A stretch of DNA of 64,000 nucleotides from Alphaproteobacteria bacterium. Its GTDB lineage: Bacteria; Pseudomonadota; Alphaproteobacteria; Bin95. A model generated the notes under the pieces. It was not told the DNA's origin. It did no database searches and was given only the letters and a program-made list of their open reading frames with translations. Shown here piece by piece: positions 33,689 to 42,669 of the stretch. Each line of letters begins with the position of its first letter. Positions within the stretch are counted from its first letter, which is position 1. Location: contig JACKII010000002.1 of assembly GCA_020638555.1 (NCBI GenBank), positions 806,001-870,000 on the forward strand, given 5' to 3'. Both the position numbers and the translations under genes were made by a program.

Positions 33689-34834
33689 ATGCATTCGCCC
33701 GATGAGCGCACGAAACGGCCTGCAAGCCTCCTCGACCGCGCCGGTCTGGACCGGCTGATCGCGGTGCTGCGTGGGGATGGCTATGCGGTGATCGGGCCGG
33801 TCGTGGACGGGGGCGCCGTCGCCTATCGGGAAATTTCCGGCATCGCCGATCTGCCGGCCGGCTGGGGCAGCCGCCAGGACGCCGGCCGCTACCGGCTGGA
33901 GCGGCGAGCGGACGATGCCCTGTTCGGCTATGTCTCCGCCGTCGAATCCTGGAAGCGCCATATGTTCCAGCCGAGCCGAACGCTCTGGCAGGCGGAGAAG
34001 ACCGCCGACGGCTTCGCCATCCACGAGCCGGAGGCCGCGGCGCCGAAACTGGCCTTTCTCGGCGCCCGCGCCTGCGAACTGGCCGCCATCGACCTGCAGG
34101 ACCGGGTGTTCGTCACCGGATCTCAGCCGGACCCGGATTACGCTGCCCGGCGCGCGGCAGCCTTCATCATTGCCGTGCATTGCACCGAGGCGGGCGAGAC
34201 CTGTTTCTGCGCCTCCATGAATACCGGGCCGGCCGCCCGCGATGGGTTCGATCTGGCACTGACCGAATTGATCGACGCCGAACGGCACGAATTCCTCCTC
34301 GAAATCGGCAGCGAGCGGGGCGAGGCGGTGGCGGCGCGCCTGCCGCTGCTGCGGGCCAGGGAGGACGACCGCCGGGCGGCGACGGACGGCATTGCCGCGG
34401 CGGCCGCCGGCATGGGGCGCAAGCTGGAAACGCACGGCCTGAAAGACCTGATCCAGGCGAACCAGGACCATCCGCACTGGCAGGCGGTGGCCGAGCGCTG
34501 CCTCGCCTGCGCCAACTGCACCGCGGTCTGCCCCACCTGCTTCTGCCACACCACCGAGGACCGGGTGGCGTTGGACGGCGCAACGGCCGAGCGGCGGCAG
34601 CGCTGGGATTCCTGCTTCAGCCTGGATTTCTCGCACCTGCCGCACGGGCCGGTGCGCCAGAGCGTCGGCGCGCGCTATCGCCAGTGGATGAGTCACAAGC
34701 TCGCCCACTGGGTCGACCAGTTCGGCGATTTCGGCTGTGTCGGCTGCGGGCGCTGCATCGCCTGGTGCCCCGCCGGCATCGACATCACCGCCGAGGCCGC
34801 GGCCCTGCGCCGGGCGGTCGAGGAAGAAGGCTGA
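33689..34834 (+). CDS. Group-3b-type hydrogenase beta subunit (HydB/AsrA-like ferredoxin protein)
   Basis: A 381-residue Fe-S electron-transfer subunit. The N-terminal two thirds match the sulfhydrogenase beta/anaerobic sulfite reductase A family (YAVIGPVVDGGAVAYREI, FLGARACELAAIDLQDRVF). Near the C-terminus are two cluster motifs, CLACANCTAVCPTCFC at about residues 272-287 and CVGCGRCIAWCPAGID near 352. It probably relays electrons between the hydrogenase module and the NAD(P)-binding subunit encoded two genes later. It is the first gene of the hydrogenase operon, 4 nt before the cyclic-nucleotide-binding gene. Confidence 0.88.
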   Translation: MHSPDERTKRPASLLDRAGLDRLIAVLRGDGYAVIGPVVDGGAVAYREISGIADLPAGWGSRQDAGRYRLERRADDALFGYVSAVESWKRHMFQPSRTLWQAEKTADGFAIHEPEAAAPKLAFLGARACELAAIDLQDRVFVTGSQPDPDYAARRAAAFIIAVHCTEAGETCFCASMNTGPAARDGFDLALTELIDAERHEFLLEIGSERGEAVAARLPLLRAREDDRRAATDGIAAAAAGMGRKLETHGLKDLIQANQDHPHWQAVAERCLACANCTAVCPTCFCHTTEDRVALDGATAERRQRWDSCFSLDFSHLPHGPVRQSVGARYRQWMSHKLAHWVDQFGDFGCVGCGRCIAWCPAGIDITAEAAALRRAVEEEG

Positions 34835-34838
34835 GCCC

Positions 34839-35312
34839 ATGGACGTCAAATCGCTCGACCGGATCATCGCCGCCCATCGCTTCTTCCAGGGGCTTTCGCC
34901 TGCGGCCTGTGCGTTGATCGCCGGCTGTGGCCGCAATGTGCACTTTCGGCCCGGCCACCGCCTGTATCGTCAGGGCGACCCGGCCGATACCTTCTATGTG
35001 ATCCGCCACGGCAAGGTGGCGCTGGAAATGCCGGGCGCGGGACCTGCGACCGTGTTCCAGACCGTCGGGCCCGGCGACATTCTCAACGCCTCCTGGCTGG
35101 TGCCGCCCTATCGCTGCACCTCCGATGCCCGCGCCATGGAGACCACCCGCGCCATCGCCTTCAATGCGGTCTGTCTGCGCGACAAGTGCGACCAGGATCA
35201 CGACCTCGGCTACGAATTGATGAAGCGCTTCGTGCCGGTGGTGATCGAACGCCTGAGCCATTCCCGCCTGCAAGCCATGGACCTCTACGCCGCGGGGGGC
35301 ATCCACGAATGA
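34839..35312 (+). CDS. Cyclic-nucleotide-binding-domain protein without DNA-binding domain
   Basis: A 157-residue protein. Residues about 15-120 form a Crp/CNMP beta-roll: FFQGLSPAACALIAGCGRNV, then FRPGHRLYRQGDPADTFYVIRHGKVALEM. No C-terminal helix-turn-helix follows, so it is not a Crp-type regulator itself. The ligand-contact signature of cAMP binders (RSA-type) is not obvious. It is embedded between the beta and gamma genes of the hydrogenase, sharing an ATGA overlap with the latter, and may gate enzyme activity or assembly. That role is inference. Confidence 0.85.
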   Translation: MDVKSLDRIIAAHRFFQGLSPAACALIAGCGRNVHFRPGHRLYRQGDPADTFYVIRHGKVALEMPGAGPATVFQTVGPGDILNASWLVPPYRCTSDARAMETTRAIAFNAVCLRDKCDQDHDLGYELMKRFVPVVIERLSHSRLQAMDLYAAGGIHE

Positions 35313-36157
35313 GGCCGGCTGTCCGCACATCCGACGCCTATGTGCCGGCGCTCTGGCGGGTGGCAGCGCGCGAGCAGGAGACCGCGGATACCGTCACCTT
35401 CGCCCTGACGCCGCCGCCCGATGCGCCACCGCTGCCGTTCCGGCCGGGGCAGTTCAACATGCTCTATGCCTTCGGCGTGGGCGAGGTGCCCATCAGCATC
35501 AGCGGCGACCCCGCCCGGACCGACCGGGGCATGGTGCACACGCTCCGCGCGGTCGGAAGCGTCACCCGGCCGCTCGCCCGCCTGAGCGAGGGGCAGACGG
35601 TCGGGTTGCGAGGGCCGTTCGGCAGCCACTGGCCGCTGGAGGCGGCGGCGGGCGGCGACCTCGTCCTGGTCGCCGGCGGGCTCGGCTTGGCGCCGCTGCG
35701 CCCGGCGATCTGGGCGGCGCTGGCAGCGCGGGAGCGCTTCCGCAACCTCGTCATCGTCTATGGCACCCGCAATCCGGCGAACCTGATCTTCCGCCGCGAC
35801 CTGCGGGAATGGCGCAGTCGGCTCGATACGGAATGCGAGGTGACGGTGGACCACGCCGCGCCCGACTGGCACGGCCATGTCGGCACCATTCTGCAACGCC
35901 TCCAGCACGCCGAGTTCGAGCCCGCGGCCACGACCGCCTTTGTCTGCGGGCCGGAAATCATGATGCGGCACACCGCCCACGCCCTGATCGACCGCGGTGT
36001 GCCGGCGGCGCGCCTGTATCTCTCCATGGAACGCAACATGAAGTGCGCGCTCGGCCGCTGCGGCCATTGCCAGTTCGGCCCGCACTTTGTCTGCAAGGAC
36101 GGCCCGGTCTTTGCCTATGACCGCATCCGCCCCTTGCTCGGCGTGGCGGAGGTGTAG
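35309..36157 (+). CDS. Hydrogenase gamma subunit (HydG-like FAD/NAD(P)-binding protein)
   Basis: A 282-residue flavin reductase subunit. The FAD motif is FRPGQFNMLYAFGVGEVPIS, the NAD(P) motif DLVLVAGGLGLAPLRPAIW, and a C-terminal [2Fe-2S] motif, C-x4-C-x2-C-x7-C, is in MKCALGRCGHCQFGPHFVC. It passes electrons between NAD(P)H and the beta/delta subunits, as in sulfhydrogenase HydG. Start at ATGA overlapping the previous stop. Confidence 0.88.
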   Translation: MRPAVRTSDAYVPALWRVAAREQETADTVTFALTPPPDAPPLPFRPGQFNMLYAFGVGEVPISISGDPARTDRGMVHTLRAVGSVTRPLARLSEGQTVGLRGPFGSHWPLEAAAGGDLVLVAGGLGLAPLRPAIWAALAARERFRNLVIVYGTRNPANLIFRRDLREWRSRLDTECEVTVDHAAPDWHGHVGTILQRLQHAEFEPAATTAFVCGPEIMMRHTAHALIDRGVPAARLYLSMERNMKCALGRCGHCQFGPHFVCKDGPVFAYDRIRPLLGVAEV

Positions 36158-36161
36158 GGTC

Positions 36162-36971
36162 ATGGCCGAGCCCGCTTCCGCACCAAAGCCCCGGCTGGCG
36201 GTCTGGAAATTCGCCTCGTGCGACGGCTGCCAGCTCTCGATCCTCGATCTGGAGGACGAATTGCTGGCGCTTGCCGGGCGGGTCGAGATCGCCTTTTTCC
36301 TCGAAGCCTCCAGCCGCACGGTCGACGGCCCCTATGATCTCTCCCTGGTCGAGGGCTCGATCACCACGGCCCACGACGCCCGGCGCATCCAGCAGGTGCG
36401 CGCCCAGTCCAAGGCCCTGGTCACCATCGGCGCCTGCGCGACGGCAGGCGGCATCCAGGCGCTGCGCAACTTCGCCGACGTGGAGGAATTCACGCGCGCG
36501 GTCTATGCCCGCCCGGACTATATCGAGACGCTGGCGACCTCCACTCCCATCGCCGACCATGTGGCGGTGGATTTCGAACTGCGCGGCTGCCCGGTGAACA
36601 AGCACCAGCTTCTGGAACTCGTCGCCGCGGTTCTGTTCGGCAAACAGCCGGCCTTTTCCGGCGACAGCGTCTGCACCGAATGCAAGCGGCGCGGCACTGT
36701 CTGTGTCGCCGTTGCCAACGGCACGCCCTGCCTCGGGCCGGTGACGCAGGCGGGCTGCGGCGCCATCTGCCCGGCCTATGACCGCGGCTGCTATGGCTGT
36801 TTCGGCCCCAGCGACGGCGCGGCCATGCCGGCCTTCTCGCGCATGCTGGCGGCCCACGGCCTGGAGCCGCCGCAGATCACGCGCTATCTGCGCACCTTCA
36901 ACGCCAACGCCCCGGCCTTTCGCGCCGAAAGCGAACGCCTTGCGCCGGGCGAGGGGGAGGGCAGCGCATGA
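36162..36971 (+). CDS. [NiFe] hydrogenase small subunit (HydD-like, group 3b type)
   Basis: A 269-residue small subunit without signal peptide, so cytoplasmic. It carries the Fe-S residues FASCDGCQLSI at the N-terminus, GACATAGGIQALRN near residue 90, RGCPVNKHQLLELV near 144 and a cluster-rich tail (CTECKRRGTVC, CGAICPAYDRGCYGCFGP). This matches the delta subunit of group 3 hydrogenases. Its stop overlaps the large-subunit start by four bases. Confidence 0.9.
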   Translation: MAEPASAPKPRLAVWKFASCDGCQLSILDLEDELLALAGRVEIAFFLEASSRTVDGPYDLSLVEGSITTAHDARRIQQVRAQSKALVTIGACATAGGIQALRNFADVEEFTRAVYARPDYIETLATSTPIADHVAVDFELRGCPVNKHQLLELVAAVLFGKQPAFSGDSVCTECKRRGTVCVAVANGTPCLGPVTQAGCGAICPAYDRGCYGCFGPSDGAAMPAFSRMLAAHGLEPPQITRYLRTFNANAPAFRAESERLAPGEGEGSA

Positions 36972-38281
36972 CCCGCCGCACCATCAAGGTCGACTATCTG
37001 GCGCGGGTCGAAGGCGAGGGGGCGCTGCACGCCCGCATCGCCGATGGCGCGGTCGAGCATGTCGAGCTCAACATTTTCGAGCCGCCCCGCTACTTCGAGG
37101 CGCTGCTGCGCGGCCGCGACTTCCGCGAGGCGCCCGACATCACCGCCCGCATCTGCGGCATCTGCCCCGTCGCCTATCAGATGAGCGCCGTTCATGCCAT
37201 GGAGGCCGCCTGCGGCGTGAGCCTGCCGCCGTCGCTGCGTGCCCTGCGCCGGCTGCTCTATTGCGGCGAGTGGATTCAGAGCCACGTTCTGCACGCCTTC
37301 ATGCTGCACGCGCCCGACTTTCTCGGCTGCGACAGCGTCGTCGAGATGGCCCGGACCAACGCGCCGCTGGTGCAGCAGGCGCTGCGCATGAAGAAGGCGG
37401 GCAACGCCATCATCGCCGCCGTCGGCGGGCGCGAGGTCCATCCGATCAATGTCAAGGTCGGCGGCTTCTACCGCGCGCCCCGCCGCGAGGAGATCGCCGG
37501 CCTGCGGGACGAAGTGGCCTGGGGCCGCGACGCCACGGCCGAGGCGCTGGCCTGGGCCGCCACGCTGCCCTATCCCGACTTCGAGCGTGACTACCAGTTC
37601 GTCGCGCTGCGCGCGGCGGACGAATACCCGATGAATGCCGGCCGGATTGTCTCCTCCCGCGGTCTCGACATCGACACCCTGGCCTATGAACAGACCTTTG
37701 CCGAGAGCCACGAGCCGCAGTCGACCGCCCTGCATTCGCGCCTGATCGCCGACGGCAGCGCCTATCTGGTCGGCCCGCTCGCCCGCTATGCCCTGAACTT
37801 CGACCGGCTGCCGCCGGCGGTGCAGGCCGCGGCCCGCGCGGCCGGCCTCGGTCCCGTCTGCCGCAATCCCTATCGCAGCCTGCTGGTCCGTCTTGTCGAG
37901 GTGCTGTTCGCCTTCGGCGAGGCCCTGCACCTGATCGAGGCCTATGAACCGCCGCCCCAGCCCTCGGTCGCGGTCGAGCCGCGCGAGGGCAGCGGTTGCT
38001 GGGCGACCGAGGCGCCGCGCGGCCTGCTCTACCACCGCTATGCCATCGGCGCGGACGGTTTGATCCGCGAGGCCAAGATCGTGCCGCCGACCTCGCAGAA
38101 CCAGCCCAGCATCGAGGACGACCTGCGCGGCGTGCTGGCCGCCAACCTGGCGCTCGACGACGACGCGTTGCGGCACCGGTGCGAGGTGACGATCCGAAAT
38201 TACGACCCGTGCATTTCCTGTGCGACGCACTTCCTGACCCTGACGCTGGATCGCGACACCGGGGCGGAGGCACCGCCATGA
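36968..38281 (+). CDS. [NiFe] hydrogenase large subunit (group 3b-like)
   Basis: A 437-residue catalytic subunit. Nickel-iron ligands are intact: RICGIC with C63 and C66, and the C-terminal DPC-x2-C-x2-H with C415, C418 and H421. About 16 residues follow H421 and should be removed by the maturation protease encoded next. KVDYLARVEGEG at the N-terminus and the ITARICGICPVAYQMSAVHA block fit group 3 (bidirectional NAD(P)-linked) enzymes, and the four-subunit gene set with AsrA-like and HydG-like partners points to 3b. No Sec codon is used at the active site. Sulfhydrogenase activity is possible but not shown. Confidence 0.92.
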   Translation: MTRRTIKVDYLARVEGEGALHARIADGAVEHVELNIFEPPRYFEALLRGRDFREAPDITARICGICPVAYQMSAVHAMEAACGVSLPPSLRALRRLLYCGEWIQSHVLHAFMLHAPDFLGCDSVVEMARTNAPLVQQALRMKKAGNAIIAAVGGREVHPINVKVGGFYRAPRREEIAGLRDEVAWGRDATAEALAWAATLPYPDFERDYQFVALRAADEYPMNAGRIVSSRGLDIDTLAYEQTFAESHEPQSTALHSRLIADGSAYLVGPLARYALNFDRLPPAVQAAARAAGLGPVCRNPYRSLLVRLVEVLFAFGEALHLIEAYEPPPQPSVAVEPREGSGCWATEAPRGLLYHRYAIGADGLIREAKIVPPTSQNQPSIEDDLRGVLAANLALDDDALRHRCEVTIRNYDPCISCATHFLTLTLDRDTGAEAPP

Positions 38282-38748
38282 GCGTGCTGGTGATCGGCAT
38301 CGGCAACCCCGACCGCGGCGACGATGGCGCCGGACCGCTCGTGGTCTCGCGTCTCGGCAAGGCCGGGGTGCCGGGGCTCGCGCTCCGGTCCAGCGGCGGC
38401 GACCCGGCCGATTTGCTGGCCGCCTGGGAGGGAAAGGCGGCGGTGGTGCTGGTCGACGCTTGCGCGAGCGGGTCGGAACCCGGTACGATTCACCGGTTCG
38501 ATGCGGTGGACCGGCCCTTGCCCGAAACCTTCGGCGCCGTTTCCACCCACGGTTTCGGACTGGGCGCGGCGGTGGAACTGGCCCGTGCCATGGACGCCCT
38601 GCCGCCGGCACTCCGGGTCTATGGCATCGAGGCTGCCGGGTTCGCGCCCGGTGCGCCGCTGTCGCCGGCGGTCGAGGCCGCCGCAGAGGCCGTTGCCGAC
38701 GAAATCGCACGCCTATTCGGGAGCGGACCATGCACGAAGCCGGCCTGA
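38278..38748 (+). CDS. Hydrogenase maturation protease
   Basis: A 156-residue endopeptidase that trims the C-terminus of the large subunit after nickel insertion. The N-terminal motif is VIGIGNPDRGDDGAGP. Ni-sensing residues are likely the Asp in RGDDG, the Asp of LVDACASG and the His in STHGFGLG. It starts at an ATGA overlap with the large-subunit gene, and its 3' end overlaps hypA by 19 bases. Confidence 0.9.
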   Translation: MSVLVIGIGNPDRGDDGAGPLVVSRLGKAGVPGLALRSSGGDPADLLAAWEGKAAVVLVDACASGSEPGTIHRFDAVDRPLPETFGAVSTHGFGLGAAVELARAMDALPPALRVYGIEAAGFAPGAPLSPAVEAAAEAVADEIARLFGSGPCTKPA

Positions 38749-38993
38749 TGCGCGACCTGATGCGCAAAATCCTGGACCTCGCCGCCGCCAACCGGGCCCG
38801 GCGCGTCAGCGGCGTGACGGTCTGGCTCGGCGCGCTGTCGCACATGTCGCCCGGCCATTTTCAGGAGCATTTCGACCAGGCCGCCGCCGGCACCCTGGCG
38901 GAGGGCGCGCGCCTGACCTGCCAGACCTCCGACGACATGGCCGACCCCAACGCCCAGTCCATCCTGCTGCGCAGCATCGAGACGGAGGACTGA
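38730..38993 (+). CDS. hypA: HypA-like nickel chaperone, short form lacking the zinc domain
   Basis: An 87-residue protein starting MHEAGLMRDLMRKILDLAA, the usual HypA N-terminus with the nickel-binding His2. Normal HypA has about 113-115 residues and a CxxC...CxxC zinc loop. Here only one Cys is present (LTCQTSDDMADPNAQS), so the zinc domain is replaced by a short tail ending LLRSIETED. It overlaps the protease gene by 19 bases and precedes hypF directly. HypB, its usual partner, is not in the window. Confidence 0.85.
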   Translation: MHEAGLMRDLMRKILDLAAANRARRVSGVTVWLGALSHMSPGHFQEHFDQAAAGTLAEGARLTCQTSDDMADPNAQSILLRSIETED

Positions 38994-41318
38994 ATGAGCG
39001 GGTTTGCGGGCAGCACGGTCGCCACCGTCATCCGCCTGCGGCTGACGGTGTCCGGTGTGGTCCAGGGGGTGGGCTTTCGTCCCTTCGTCTACCGCCTGGC
39101 CGAGGCGCACGGGCTGGCCGGTCATGTCCTGAACGCCAGCGATGGCGTGCGGATCGAGGTGGAAGGGCCGCTGGACGCCGTCGAGACGTTTGCCGCCGCC
39201 ATTCCCCGGCACGCGCCGGCGAACGCCCGCATTGACGCCATCCGCCGGCACATGATGGAGCCAGCCGGCCAAGCCGGGTTCTGTGTGCTGGGTTCCGAGG
39301 CCGCGGCAGAGCCCGCCCTGCGGGTGCCGCCGGACCTCGCCACATGCCCGGATTGTGTTGCGGAGGTGCTGGACCCGGCCAACCGCCGCTATCGCTATGC
39401 CTTGACCAACTGCACCGCCTGCGGCCCGCGGTTTTCGATCCTGGACGCCTTGCCCTATGACCGCCACCGCACGGCCATGCGCGGCTTCGGCCTCTGCGCC
39501 GACTGCCGGGCGGAATATGGCGAGCCGCTGGACCGGCGGTTTCACGCCGAACCGATTGCCTGTTCGGCCTGCGGCCCGCAACTGGCCCTCAGCGGCAGCG
39601 ACGGCGTGGCCGTGGCGAGCGACGCCGCCGCCATCGCCATGGCCGCGGCCGAGATCGCGGCCGGTGGGGTGGTCGCGGTCAAGGGGCTGGGCGGCTATCA
39701 TCTGGCGGTCGATGCCACCAGCGACGCCGCCGTCGCCCGACTGCGCCGCCGCAAGCGCCGCCCGACCAAGCCGCTGGCGGTCATGGTTCCCTCCCTGGCC
39801 GTCGCCCGCGCGCTTTGCCGCCTGGGCCCGGCGGAGGAAGCGGCGTTGCAGTCTCCGGCCGCGCCGATTGTCCTGGCGCCGAAGCGGCACGCGCAACTCA
39901 GCGATCAGGTGGCGCCGCAATGCGCCGAACTCGGCTTGATCCTGCCCTACACGCCCTTGCACCACTTGCTGATGCGGGCCCTGGCGCGGCCCCTGGTGGT
40001 GACGAGCGGCAATCGCAGCGGCGAGCCGATCCTCTATGACGACCGCGGCGCGCAACGCGGGCTGGCGTCGGTCACCGACCGGTTTCTGAGCCACACGCGG
40101 CCGATCCGCCGGCCGGTCGAGGACTCCGTGGTGCGCACGATCGGCGGCGCGCCGCAGGTGCTGCGCCTCGGCCGCGGCCTGGCGCCGGACGTGCTCGCCC
40201 TCTCGCCCGCGGCCGTGCCCGACGGACCGGCCATCCTGGCACTGGGTGGCTATCTCAAGACCGCGCCGGTGTTGCTGCGCGGTCACGAGGCGATACTCGG
40301 GCCGCATGTCGGCGACCAGGAGACCGCCGCGGCGGAGGAAAGCCTGGGCCGCGCGCTGGAAGACCTGCAAAGCCTGCACAACACCCGCGCCGCCGTGGTG
40401 GCCTGCGACCGGCACCCGGACTATCCGACCACCCATCTGGCGGAAGTCTTCGGTTTGCCGGTGGTCCGGGTGCAGCACCACGCCGCCCACATCGCCTCCG
40501 TCATCGCCGAACACGGCCTGACCGAGCCGGTGCTGGGCATTGCCTGGGACGGCACCGGCTATGGCCTCGACGGTACGGTCTGGGGCGGCGAGGCGCTTTG
40601 GATGACGCCGGACGGCTGGCACCGCGTCGCCCGCCTGCGGCCGTTCCCGCTGCCCGGCGGCGAACAGGCGGTGCGCGAGCCCCGCCGTGCGCTCTACGGC
40701 CTGTTGCACGCCGCCGGCCGCCTCGACCTGCTGCCCTCCGGCCTGTTCTCGGCCGAGGAGCAGCGCATGCTGGCCAAGCTGCTGGATGTCGGCGTGAACG
40801 CGCCCGCCACCTCCAGCATGGGCCGGTTGTTCGACGCGCTGGCCGCCCTGCTGGGACTGGGAGCGGTGAACCGGCACGAGGGCGAGGCCGCCGCCGCGCT
40901 GGAGCACGCGGCCCGCCGCATCCCGGACGATACGGTGCTCGCGCCCTATGCCATCGCCCTGGATGCCACCGCCTTGGATGTCACTGGCCCGCAAGGACTG
41001 CTGGAGCTGGACTGGCGGCCGATGCTTGGCGCGATTGTGCGCGATCTTCACCGCGGCCGCTCGGTCGCGGGCGTCGCCCGGTCGATCCACGAGGCCCTGG
41101 CGAGCGCCGTCGTCGCCATCGCCCGCGCCCGGAACGCCCCGGCGGTTGCGCTATCGGGCGGGTGCTTTCAGAACCGGCTGCTGCTGGACCGCTGCATGAC
41201 CTTGCTCGCGGCCGATGGGCGCCGCGCCTACGTCAATCGCCGCGTGCCGCCCGGCGATGGCGGCCTGGCGCTCGGCCAGGCATTCGTGGCGCGCCAGCGG
41301 CTGGCGGCGGGAGGTTGA
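38994..41318 (+). CDS. hypF: HypF carbamoyltransferase
   Basis: A 774-residue enzyme that makes the cyanide ligand precursor from carbamoyl phosphate with ATP. Domains in order are acylphosphatase (VQGVGFRPFVYRLA near residue 20), two zinc fingers (CPDC...CTAC near 120-146 and CADC...CSAC near 170-195), YrdC-like (VVAVKGLGGYHLAVDATSD), and the Kae1-like kinase-fold C-half (VQHHAAHIASVIAEHG, GIAWDGTGYGLDGTVWGGEA). GGAGG lies six bases before the ATG and the frame starts right after the hypA stop. Confidence 0.95.
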   Translation: MSGFAGSTVATVIRLRLTVSGVVQGVGFRPFVYRLAEAHGLAGHVLNASDGVRIEVEGPLDAVETFAAAIPRHAPANARIDAIRRHMMEPAGQAGFCVLGSEAAAEPALRVPPDLATCPDCVAEVLDPANRRYRYALTNCTACGPRFSILDALPYDRHRTAMRGFGLCADCRAEYGEPLDRRFHAEPIACSACGPQLALSGSDGVAVASDAAAIAMAAAEIAAGGVVAVKGLGGYHLAVDATSDAAVARLRRRKRRPTKPLAVMVPSLAVARALCRLGPAEEAALQSPAAPIVLAPKRHAQLSDQVAPQCAELGLILPYTPLHHLLMRALARPLVVTSGNRSGEPILYDDRGAQRGLASVTDRFLSHTRPIRRPVEDSVVRTIGGAPQVLRLGRGLAPDVLALSPAAVPDGPAILALGGYLKTAPVLLRGHEAILGPHVGDQETAAAEESLGRALEDLQSLHNTRAAVVACDRHPDYPTTHLAEVFGLPVVRVQHHAAHIASVIAEHGLTEPVLGIAWDGTGYGLDGTVWGGEALWMTPDGWHRVARLRPFPLPGGEQAVREPRRALYGLLHAAGRLDLLPSGLFSAEEQRMLAKLLDVGVNAPATSSMGRLFDALAALLGLGAVNRHEGEAAAALEHAARRIPDDTVLAPYAIALDATALDVTGPQGLLELDWRPMLGAIVRDLHRGRSVAGVARSIHEALASAVVAIARARNAPAVALSGGCFQNRLLLDRCMTLLAADGRRAYVNRRVPPGDGGLALGQAFVARQRLAAGG

Positions 41319-41321
41319 ACC

Positions 41322-41552
41322 ATGTGTCTCGCCGTACCCGGACATCTGGTGGAAACCCGCGGCTACGACCTGGAGCGCATCGGCCTGGCCGATTTCGGCG
41401 GCGTCCGGCGCGAGGTCAGCCTGGCCTTCGTGCCGGAAGCGGTCGTCGGCGATTACGTGCTGGTGCATGTCGGCGTCGCCATCGCCCGGCTCGACGAGGC
41501 CGAAGCGGCCCGCACCTTCGCGGAACTGGCGGCCGCCGGGGTGGTCGAATGA
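41322..41552 (+). CDS. hypC: HypC/HupF hydrogenase chaperone
   Basis: A 76-residue OB-fold chaperone, starting MCLAVPGHLVE with the essential Cys2 after the initiator Met. It continues DFGGVRREVSLAFVPEAVVGDYVLVHVGVA, the family core. HypC brings the iron with CO and CN ligands from HypD to the large subunit. It starts 4 nt after hypF. Confidence 0.93.
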   Translation: MCLAVPGHLVETRGYDLERIGLADFGGVRREVSLAFVPEAVVGDYVLVHVGVAIARLDEAEAARTFAELAAAGVVE

Positions 41553-41568
41553 GCGAGGCAGGGCGCCC

Positions 41569-42669
41569 ATGAAATACGTGGACGAATTCCGTGAGCCGGA
41601 TCTGGTGCGCCGCCTCGCCGCTGCCATCGCGGCCACGGTCACCCGGCCCTGGACGGTGATGGAGGTGTGCGGCGGCCAGACCCACGCCATCCTGCGTTTC
41701 GGCCTCGACCAGTTGCTGCCGGACAACCTCACCCTGCTGCACGGCCCCGGCTGCCCGGTCTGCGTCACGCCCGCCGCCATGATCGACAAGGCGGTGGAAA
41801 TCGCGGCCCGGCCCGAGGTCGTGTTCTGCACCTTTGCCGACATGCTGCCGGTCCCGGCCGGCAAGGGCTGCCTGGCCGACGCCAAATCGCGCGGCGCCGA
41901 TGTGCGCCCGGTCTACTCGCCGCTGGAGGCGGTGCGCATCGCCGCCGCCGAGCCGGAGCGGGAGGTGGTGTTCTTCGCCGTCGGCTTCGAGACCACCGCG
42001 CCGGCCAACGCCCTGGCGGTGCGGCAGGCGGAGACGCAGGGGCTCGGCAATTTCTCGCTGCTGGTGGCCCAGGTGCTGGTGCCGCCCGCGCTCGAAAGCC
42101 TGCTTTCGGCGCCGGGGACCGGCATTCACGCCTTTCTGGCCGCGGGCCATGTCTGCACCGTCATGGGCACGGCGGACTACGCGCCCATCGCCCGCCGGCA
42201 CGGCGTGCCCATCGTCGCCACCGGCTTCGAGCCGGTCGACATTCTGAGCGGCGTTCTGAGTGCGGTGCGGCAGCTGGAGGCCGGAGAGGCGCGGGTGGAG
42301 AATGTCTATGCCCGCGCCGTCGCGCCCGCCGGCAACCCGGCGGCGCGCGCGCTGGTGCAGGCGGTGTTCCGGCCGGTCGATCGCGACTGGCGCGGTCTGG
42401 GCACCATCCCCGCCAGCGGCCTCGATCTGCGGCCCGAACTGCGCCGGTTCGATGCCTGCGCCCGGTTCGGCGCCCTGGCCAAGGCGCCGGCCGGCGATCC
42501 GCGCTGCATTGCCGGCCGCGTGTTGCAGGGCCAGGCCCGGCCCGACCAGTGCCCGGCCTTCGGCGGCGCGTGCACGCCGGATCGCCCGCTGGGCGTGCCG
42601 ATGGTGTCGGCCGAGGGCGCCTGCGCCGCCTACTATCTCTACCGCCATCAGGAGACCGCGACCGCATGA
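41569..42669 (+). CDS. hypD: HypD, Fe-ligand scaffold protein
   Basis: A 366-residue Fe-S protein of the HypCD scaffold. Motifs: MEVCGGQTHAILRFGL near residue 31 and LLHGPGCPVCVTP near 60. FETTAPANALAV and CTVMGTADYAPIARRH follow, and the four C-terminal cluster cysteines lie in residues about 305-352. ATG 41569 starts after a 16-nt gap from hypC; upstream in-frame codons lie inside hypC. The stop overlaps the hypE start by four bases. Confidence 0.94.
   Translation: MKYVDEFREPDLVRRLAAAIAATVTRPWTVMEVCGGQTHAILRFGLDQLLPDNLTLLHGPGCPVCVTPAAMIDKAVEIAARPEVVFCTFADMLPVPAGKGCLADAKSRGADVRPVYSPLEAVRIAAAEPEREVVFFAVGFETTAPANALAVRQAETQGLGNFSLLVAQVLVPPALESLLSAPGTGIHAFLAAGHVCTVMGTADYAPIARRHGVPIVATGFEPVDILSGVLSAVRQLEAGEARVENVYARAVAPAGNPAARALVQAVFRPVDRDWRGLGTIPASGLDLRPELRRFDACARFGALAKAPAGDPRCIAGRVLQGQARPDQCPAFGGACTPDRPLGVPMVSAEGACAAYYLYRHQETATA

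Noticed and set aside
36968..38281. A second selenocysteine in the hydrogenase large subunit
   Set aside because: Both active-site motifs have plain Cys codons (RICGIC and DPCISC), with no in-frame TGA.
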